Shown piece after piece: positions 58,601 to 64,000 of a stretch of 64,000 bases of DNA (position 1 is its first letter; the number at the start of each line of letters is the position of its first letter). The translations under genes were made by a program, and so were the position numbers. Under the pieces are notes generated by a model. It did no database searches. It was not told the origin of the DNA and worked only from the letters and a program-made list of their open reading frames with translations. Source of the DNA: Epinephelus fuscoguttatus (taxonomy: Eukaryota > Chordata > Actinopteri > Perciformes > Serranidae); contig NC_064753.1 of assembly GCF_011397635.1 (NCBI RefSeq), positions 25,630,322 to 25,694,321 on the forward strand. Direction: 5' to 3'.

Positions 58601-61600
58601 TAAAAAACAGTGAGAGGACATTAGAAATTATTTAAGGGGAGACTTTACAAAATCCACAGAGCAGCCTTAGACTGAATTAAAAGCAAGTGAAAACAGGTGG
58701 GTTACAATGGGGGTTTTTTGCGTTTTGTAGCAGGTGTTTTTTTTCATGGCTTGAATTGAATTGATTTCTCTAATAAACAACTCAAATGATTTCCCACCAG
58801 AAAATTAAGCAGGATCAGTACATAACCTGGTAGTTAAATCAGATGTCTGCCTTTTGTAAATATGATCTAAAAGCTGTGGGTGAGGAAACTGTCCAGAGTG
58901 CTTTGATGTAAATTATTCAGGGGAGCTTATACAGACTCTCCGCCTGCAGACTATAAACTTATATGACTTCTCCTGTGAGGTGAAGTATCTGCGCATCTGT
59001 TCACCCTACGTGTTTGTATGTTACTCCAGACTCACCACAAACATTTTCTCCACTCTGGCGATTCCCTTGCCGAATATGGTGCCGAACTGATCTCCTACAC
59101 CAGCCAACAGGAAGCCGAACAGAGGTATCCCCAGCAACGCATAGATGATACAAAAGATCCTTCCACATTCTGTGTGGGGAGAGATGTTCCCAAAACCTGC
59201 AGAGAGGACAGAAAGAAATAACAGACTGAGCAAGGGTGTAGATTTTGTTTCAGTGACAGAGAGGAGGCATATGAAACAGGGTTGGGGCTCCTCTGCCAGA
59301 AAAAGTTGAGCATTAAACACTTAATTTCCAGCTTTATGCACCAATTTGCTCCTTTTGTCACATCAACTTATGATGCGAATGTCTTCACTTTTGTCAGAAT
59401 GAAAGACCTCTGCTACTTTAATGCTGCTATACTGGGGGTCAAAAGCATATATTCTAATATTGAGAGGGACGTGTCCAACTACCACCCCCAAAATCTACAC
59501 CTATGAGACTGAGAACATATATATCATCATTTTATACCCCCACAACAGTGAAAACATTCATCGTAGTTAATGAAACTACCGATTAATAATTCAGTGTCCA
59601 CAGCAAAGTAAGCCATGTGATCACATACTCGAATATAACAAAGCAACAGGTGAGATGAAACACTGTTTGTCTGCTTGTGTTTATATGTGTTACGTAACTT
59701 TTATAATCAAATCATGCACACACTGTAAATGAATGGAAACATAACTGAGTACTAGTTTGATTATATCCAGGAAGGAGACACAGAGTCAGTGACCGCTCCA
59801 CTTCTCACAGCAGCAGGTTACATAAGTGGCTATTACAGGTTTATTCTGAGGAGTGTGTGCATACATAAACATTTACTAACCTGAAATGACTTGAAATTAT
59901 TTGAATTTATGTCATTAAACATAATTAGGAGGGTGACACATCAGACAAATAAACATTCACACCAGAAAATCTAATTTGCCTGTACTTATGATGGTCTAAA
60001 TCAGGGGTCGGCACCCTTTTGATATGAAGTGACATTTTTTGATGTTCTTGTTAATCAGTGTGCCATATCGATATAATGTCAATCCTCAAATGCTCCTCAA
60101 ATTGCTTCATAAAAACTTTGGCTATATCCTCCTTCAGAGTCAAATCACAGGATCTTACTATGACAGCCAAATGTAGCATGTCATTCACATCCATGCTCTT
60201 ATCAAGTGCAATGTTAAAGCTGCAAACTTTTAGTGTGTGTGTGTCCTACCGATGGTGGTGATGACAGTCCCAGCGAAGAAGAAGGCAGAGCTCAGGTCCC
60301 ACAGGCTGCTGTGGTTGGTCAGCGTCCCTGCAGGGTTCACTCCTGAACGGATAGCAGACACAACTTGCTGGAGGGGGGGAGAGAGATTTGTGCTCAGATT
60401 AACAGTTATCAAAGCCAGCAGACACTCTTAAATTCTGGTTAAAACACACACATTGTAACTTTCTTGCTGCAGTAAATAACATTACTATGAAACATTTAAG
60501 CAGGTGCTTTGGAGCCTTGTGTTTCTTCTGGCAGTGCAGGCAGGAATGTGTGTTTGTGTGCCTGCCTGTCTCATGAATTAAAGATGAAAATATTTAAAAC
60601 TTAAGACGACTGTGTGCGAGGTGAAAATCGGGTGCTGTCAAAGAGAGTGCATTAAGGTGAATGCACGAGTCCCTGAAGGGTTTTACAGTTCAGGAATGGG
60701 AGCAGGACCAGACTAACAAAAACAAAGACAGCCACAGTTCTTCCTTCTACTTCTGTGAAGCAGCATGAGCTGTCCATGGTGCTGAAAGCACCGCCGCTGA
60801 GCTCAATTACAACTGAGTACACTACACACATTACTCAAAGTTTTTCCTGAGTGCTTATACACTTACAGTAATTATTAAAGCACTGTCTCTGAAACCATTA
60901 CATAACATTTGCAGCCAACGCACGTACCAAGCGTGCCGCACGGAATGCACGTTCTCTGCTTCACACTCAGTTTGCAGTTTGATAACAAACTTCTAGCAAA
61001 ACTGTGAGCATTGATCTCTACATTGCTACACCATTTTGCTAATTACCTTTCCATACTAATAACATGTGAAAAATAATGAGTTTACTTACATTATTTGTAT
61101 TGATAGTGTGTTATGTTGGAATAAACATCTATACTTTACACATTTGGATACCTGTGTGTATAAGTGTTTACTACATGTATGACAAAACCATATGGCAAAC
61201 TGCTGTGCCCTGTAAGAGAAAAAGCAAGTGTGTTTCATTTATACTCTCAGTGTGTAGTTCGTGCTTAGTGTGCTGATTCAAAATGTCAAAATAACCACAA
61301 AGCGATGCAAAGGAACCACAAAAAGACACAAAAAATAACCACGAAAATGGGCAACACAACCACTAATACAGTGGTTCCCAGCTGGTCCAGCCAAAGGGTC
61401 CAGATTTCTTCTTGGTCATTAGTTCAAAGCCCATGCAGTTTAATACATTCAGTGTCATACTTGCATTTGGCCATATTGTCAAGCTAGTTTTGTGTCTCTG
61501 TCAAGTAGCTGTCCATTATTCACTCACTCTACAGCAGGACGTGGCACTTCAAAATAAAAGCTCTGTGCTGGAAATTCACTGTACTTAAAAATAAAGTGTG

Positions 61601-64000
61601 TTTTTTTAAAAACTTGACATGTTTGTGAGTCACTTGCATTCAGAATGAACCCGTGACCCACTTTTGGACTGAGCCAACAGTTGGGAACCACTGCACCAAG
61701 ACACAAAACCACTCAAAAGAGACATAAATGACAACAAAAAAACACAAAACAACCACAAGGAGACACAAAATGATGACAAAGAGATGCAAAACTACCACCA
61801 AGTCTGAGTATCTTCCTCCTTTGTAGGAGAGGTGGTGGGGCCCTTTGCATGTCTGTGCCCAGGGGCCCATTGTCTCATAAACCACCCATGGATATGAAAT
61901 AAGGCTCACCTTAACCAGCTCCTCCAGCTGGGTCTGGTTGACACAGGAGTGTCTAGATAGGAACTCCAGCTTCTGGGACAGGATGGCCAAACGCTGGGCG
62001 CTAGGAGAGAGAAAGGAGATGAAGTATGTGAGGCTTAACTGTGATACAGTCCTCCCTTCTCAAAACTCATAATTCAAAACAGTTAGTGTCAATAATTGAT
62101 GGCTGTACAGAAAATTCTCCTTCACTTAAAAGTGCTGATTTTGTTTAAATTGTGTGAAAAGTACTAGACGTGTGAAATTTTGGCTTTAAGACATTCAGTG
62201 AAAGCAAACTAGCAGGTTCACGTCTATACTGCAGTGGAGTTCAATGTTTGTTTTTTCTACTACAGTGGTATTACTTAAATGAAAACTTCCCCCCAAAAAG
62301 GACCATTTGTGAATCAATAAATTATTTTGTGTTATCTACAGTTCTTGAAGAAAACACTGTTTTTCTCACATGCCTCCACGGAAAACATATTTACGTATTC
62401 ATAAACTCTGACACATCCTGTGCAGTAAAATCCAAGTATCGTTTATCCAGTGGAATGCTCAGTACTTCCCAAACATAAGCACTTTCAAAAGAGAACCTTA
62501 ATATTGGTCTGGTTTTAAAGAGATAGTTAAAGGATAACTTCGGTATTTTTCAACCTGGGCTCTATTTCCCCATGTGTATGTGTGCGTATGATTCATAGGT
62601 ACAACTTGTTCTAAAATTGGTAGAACAGGATGTCGCGCAACACCCCGTACAGCTTTCATAGGCTGCCTTTGTCGGACGGCGAGATGCTGAAGCTGTGGCT
62701 AGTTGTGCTACAAATGGATCCACAGACACTGCGCCTTGCAGACCATCAGGTCTGCAGTGCTCGCTTCTCCCAAGATGACTATTGCCAGCCGAAGAAGAGA
62801 AGACATCCAATCCCAAAACACCTCTTCCTCAAGAAAACGGCTGTCCCACGAGTAGAGAGAGCTACAGGCACAGTGGAGCAAAGCTCGTGACATCACACAG
62901 CCCAGAGGTAAGGGAAATGCTTAGTATGCTATTTACAGAGATAGCACTGGCGATCTGAACCGGTCAGTGGCGAAAAAAAGCACTTTTAATGCACAAACTT
63001 ATACGGGACACATTTGCCCCCATTACCGTTTTGGCTCGTTTCGCGACTCCCGGTTGCATCCGCCTCCCTCAATACTGAACCAAATTTCGAACGAGTTGTA
63101 CCTATGAATCATACGCACACATACACATGAGGAAATTAGTTTGAGCTGTTTTAGTTAAACTGCATGTGTTTGGTTATCACTGTTCGGTTTGTAAGCTTGA
63201 AGTTGACTGTGTGGTCAACCCTCTGTTAATATAGCATTAGCTACCTGGCTAATGTTAGCCTCAAGATATTGTCTTAGAAACAAAACCCACGTGCAGCATG
63301 TCATTAAAAAAGTGCTACCAGCACTTTTTTCAATGACATGCTGGGATGAAGTGCTCCCCAGCGCCCTGCCAGCACTTTTCTGCTAAAGAAAAATGCTGTG
63401 TGGACACAGGGCCTCATGGATTCAAAGATTAAATCTATTTGTTCACATATTTTTTACACATTTAAACATTTTAATTGATGAAAACATTTTTACATTCACA
63501 CATTTGAATATATTTTTACATTAAACATTTTTATACGTTCAGAGAAGGCTATAATACTTTTGACTCCACAATCCACCAGCACGTGGACTAATATTTTTCC
63601 TTATAAAGTATTTAGACAAATCATTGTCATTTAGTAACTGTGTACCTTTGTCAAAGGGTTTTTAGATTTAGAAGTGAAAAATTGCAATTAAAAATCAAAT
63701 CAATTTACACTTAAAAACCTAAATAAAGACAAGATTCTCAATATTTTCACAATAAAATAAAGATTTAAAAGTGGTCAATAATGATATAATAATAAATCGT
63801 CCATATTGCCTCACACTGAGCTAAAAACATGCTGGTTACAGGGGCAATGAAGAAATGTCTCAGAGGAAACAGAGGAGGGACTAATAAATGGATGACTGGA
63901 TGAATAGATGATGGATAGATGGCTTTCATGGTCGTGAGGCAAACAGACAGGAAGTGATTAATTGAACCTGCCTACCTCTCATGAGGCTGCTCCAGGGATC
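53300..64000 (-). CDS. kcnk2: TREK-1-type two-pore-domain K+ channel, 3' seven exons (5' end off window)
   Basis: Coding exons, 5' to 3' on the minus strand: 64000-63976 (partial), 62000-61910, 60367-60250, 59196-59036, 56809-56623, 56503-56364, 53638-53300. The joined frame is open for about 352 residues and matches human KCNK2. It has LEQPHE after M1; the cap with HSCVN (inter-subunit disulfide Cys) and N-glycosylation sites NQT and NHS; filter 1 TTIGFGN; M2 [21 protein letters not shown]3; filter 2 TTIGFGD; M4 [20 protein letters not shown]; and the proximal C-tail [17 protein letters not shown] (pH, lipid and mechano-gating). A PKA-type RRRVS site follows. It is a plasma-membrane leak K+ channel. 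KCNK10 is the nearest alternative, but the C-tail and the cenpf/smyd2 linkage favour kcnk2. Paralogue a or b is undecided. Confidence 0.94.
55471..55515. repeat. (CA)n microsatellite
   Basis: About 22 CA units in the last kcnk2 intron; on the gene's strand it reads (TG)n. A second array of the same phase starts 75 bases away. Confidence 0.95.
55590..55641. repeat. (AC)n microsatellite
   Basis: About 26 AC units, 75 bases right of the previous array. Together they explain the Val/Cys-repeat open frame here, which is not a gene. Confidence 0.95.
57456..57910. mobile_element. Widespread fish interspersed repeat
   Basis: Contains ATGCTAACGGCTCTGTGAGG, TTTAGCAGGTATAATGTTTA, TTTAGCATGCTAACATTTGC, TCACCAAAGTGATTATAATC, and the closing CAATCCATCCAATAGTCATTGAGATATTTC. 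I recognise these words, in this order, as a very abundant perciform repeat. No intact frame. It lies in the 2.2 kb kcnk2 intron 56810-59035. Confidence 0.65.
60002..60070 (+). mobile_element. hAT-type terminal fragment
   Basis: TCAGGGGTCGGCACCCTTTTGATATGAAG resembles the CAGGGGTCGGCAACCTTT terminus of common vertebrate hAT elements. No matching opposite terminus was found, so it is a remnant or truncated copy. Confidence 0.5.
61272..61893 (-). mobile_element. Dispersed repeat, copy 2 (inverted, interrupted)
   Basis: The reverse complement reads GGGCCCCTGGGCACAGACATG, AAGGGCCCCACCACCTCTCC and TTTTGCATCTCTTTGTCATC, matching 46940-47100. Position 61369-61693 is a foreign insert. The end matching 47180-47260 seems lost. 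Confidence 0.65.
61369..61693. mobile_element. Non-autonomous hAT MITE, 325 bp
   Basis: Ends are CAGTGGTTCCCAGCTG and, inverted, CAGTGGTTCCCAACTG. The flanking octamers CACTAATA and CACCAAGA agree at 6 of 8 positions, consistent with an aged 8-bp hAT target-site duplication. No transposase. It is inserted within the copy-2 dispersed repeat. Confidence 0.75.
62527..63158 (+). mobile_element. TTAA-flanked DNA transposon remnant with 58-bp inverted repeats
   Basis: The left part has TTAAAGGATAACTTCGGTAT, then CCCATGTGTATGTGTGCGTA and TGATTCATAGGTACAACT. The right part (about 63073-63136) is the near-exact inverse of that second stretch. TTAA occurs at both outer ends, which suits Kolobok- or piggyBac-type targets. 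The interior encodes a broken THAP domain. The outermost right end is poorly preserved. Confidence 0.65.
62630..62890 (+). pseudogene. Broken THAP-domain reading frame
   Basis: An 86-residue frame reads [20 protein letters not shown], then [11 protein letters not shown] and a later AVPRV. These are the F-x-x-F/L-P, W-L, C-S-x-H-F and A-V-P landmarks of a THAP zinc finger. The last zinc-ligand His is Arg here and the N-terminal CxxC half is absent, so it should not fold as a C2CH finger. THAP domains head the transposases of P-type and Kolobok elements. There is no downstream nuclease region. Confidence 0.65.
63294..63343. repeat. Near-perfect hairpin, 23-bp arms
   Basis: CAGCATGTCATTAAAAAAGT, then GCT, a 3-base loop, and the inverse AGCACTTTTTTCAATGACATGCTG with one extra C. 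The following 80 bases (AGTGCTCCCC...TGTGTGGACACAGGG) look like part of the same unidentified foldback or hAT-like element. Confidence 0.6.
63976..64000 (-). CDS. kcnk2: kcnk2 partial exon at window edge (end of M1)
   Basis: On the minus strand 64000-63976 reads in frame SLEQPHE plus the split Ser codon before GTAGGC. Human TREK-1 has ALEQPHEIS at the end of M1. The rest of M1 and the N-terminus lie beyond the window. Confidence 0.9.

Larger units (their letters stand above)
60368..61909 (-). other. kcnk2 intron between cap exon and P1 exon
   Basis: 1.5 kb with canonical minus-strand GT-AG ends (AAG|GTGAGCC ... CCTCCAG). Its right half is occupied by an inverted copy of the 46928 repeat, itself split by a hAT MITE. 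The left part (60400-61270) shows nothing recognisable. Confidence 0.7.
62001..63975 (-). other. kcnk2 intron after the M1 exon
   Basis: 2.0 kb, minus-strand donor GAGAG|GTAGGC and acceptor CTCCTAG, phase 2 (the split codon AG|C gives Ser). It contains the THAP-bearing transposon remnant at 62527-63158 and a hairpin at 63294-63343. The AT-rich stretch 63430-63800 shows nothing recognisable. Confidence 0.7.

Noticed and set aside
1-64000. CRISPR arrays, bacterial operons, phage or plasmid features
   Set aside because: Everything firm here is spliced vertebrate genes and vertebrate repeats; the regular repeats present are microsatellites or coiled-coil coding repeats.

Overview
The window is vertebrate nuclear DNA, almost certainly from a ray-finned (teleost) fish and probably a percomorph. 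Genes are split into many short GT-AG exons, introns are compact and AT-rich, (GT)n/(CA)n microsatellites are common, and the dispersed repeats look like those of fish genomes: tRNA-derived SINEs, hAT and TTAA-type MITEs, and an L1-like LINE scrap. There are no operons, CRISPR arrays or other bacterial features. All repeat names are from memory and by eye.

Three protein-coding genes can be reconstructed exon by exon. (1) smyd2, + strand, coding 3965-17413 in 12 exons, about 435 aa: a SET/MYND protein-lysine methyltransferase. All MYND zinc ligands and the SET catalytic motifs are intact, and a 3' UTR of about 2.8 kb runs to a poly(A) signal near 20213. (2) cenpf, + strand, coding 22461-40019 in 37 coding exons plus an inferred non-coding first exon, about 2809 aa: the giant coiled-coil kinetochore and nuclear-envelope protein CENP-F, with the diagnostic N-terminus and a C-terminal CaaX farnesylation motif. 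(3) kcnk2 (TREK-1-type two-pore-domain K+ channel), - strand, 53300-64000: six complete coding exons and part of a seventh. The gene runs off the right edge, so the N-terminus and most of M1 lie outside the window.

Layout: 1-3780 is gene-poor, AT-rich and repeat-bearing. 3780-20220 is smyd2. 20220-21500 is a short spacer with a hAT scrap. 21500-41100 is cenpf from promoter to 3' UTR. 41100-53300 is about 12 kb of intergenic DNA with SINEs and other repeats and no convincing gene. 53300-64000 is the 3' part of kcnk2 with large, repeat-filled introns. smyd2 and cenpf are head-to-tail, and cenpf and kcnk2 converge. The genes are neighbours by conserved synteny, not by shared function. From memory, the human 1q41 order is SMYD2-PTPN14-CENPF-KCNK2 with KCNK2 in the same orientation as CENPF, so this fish locus lacks PTPN14 in the middle and has kcnk2 inverted.

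The most interesting observations are splicing and repeat features rather than a new system: a textbook U12-type AT-AC intron and a GC-AG intron in smyd2; a CRE/CCAAT/CHR cell-cycle promoter for cenpf; a 42-residue triplicated coiled-coil repeat in one large cenpf exon; two in-frame alternative acceptors in cenpf, one adding a hydrophobic segment; and a degenerate TTAA-flanked transposon carrying a broken THAP domain inside a kcnk2 intron.
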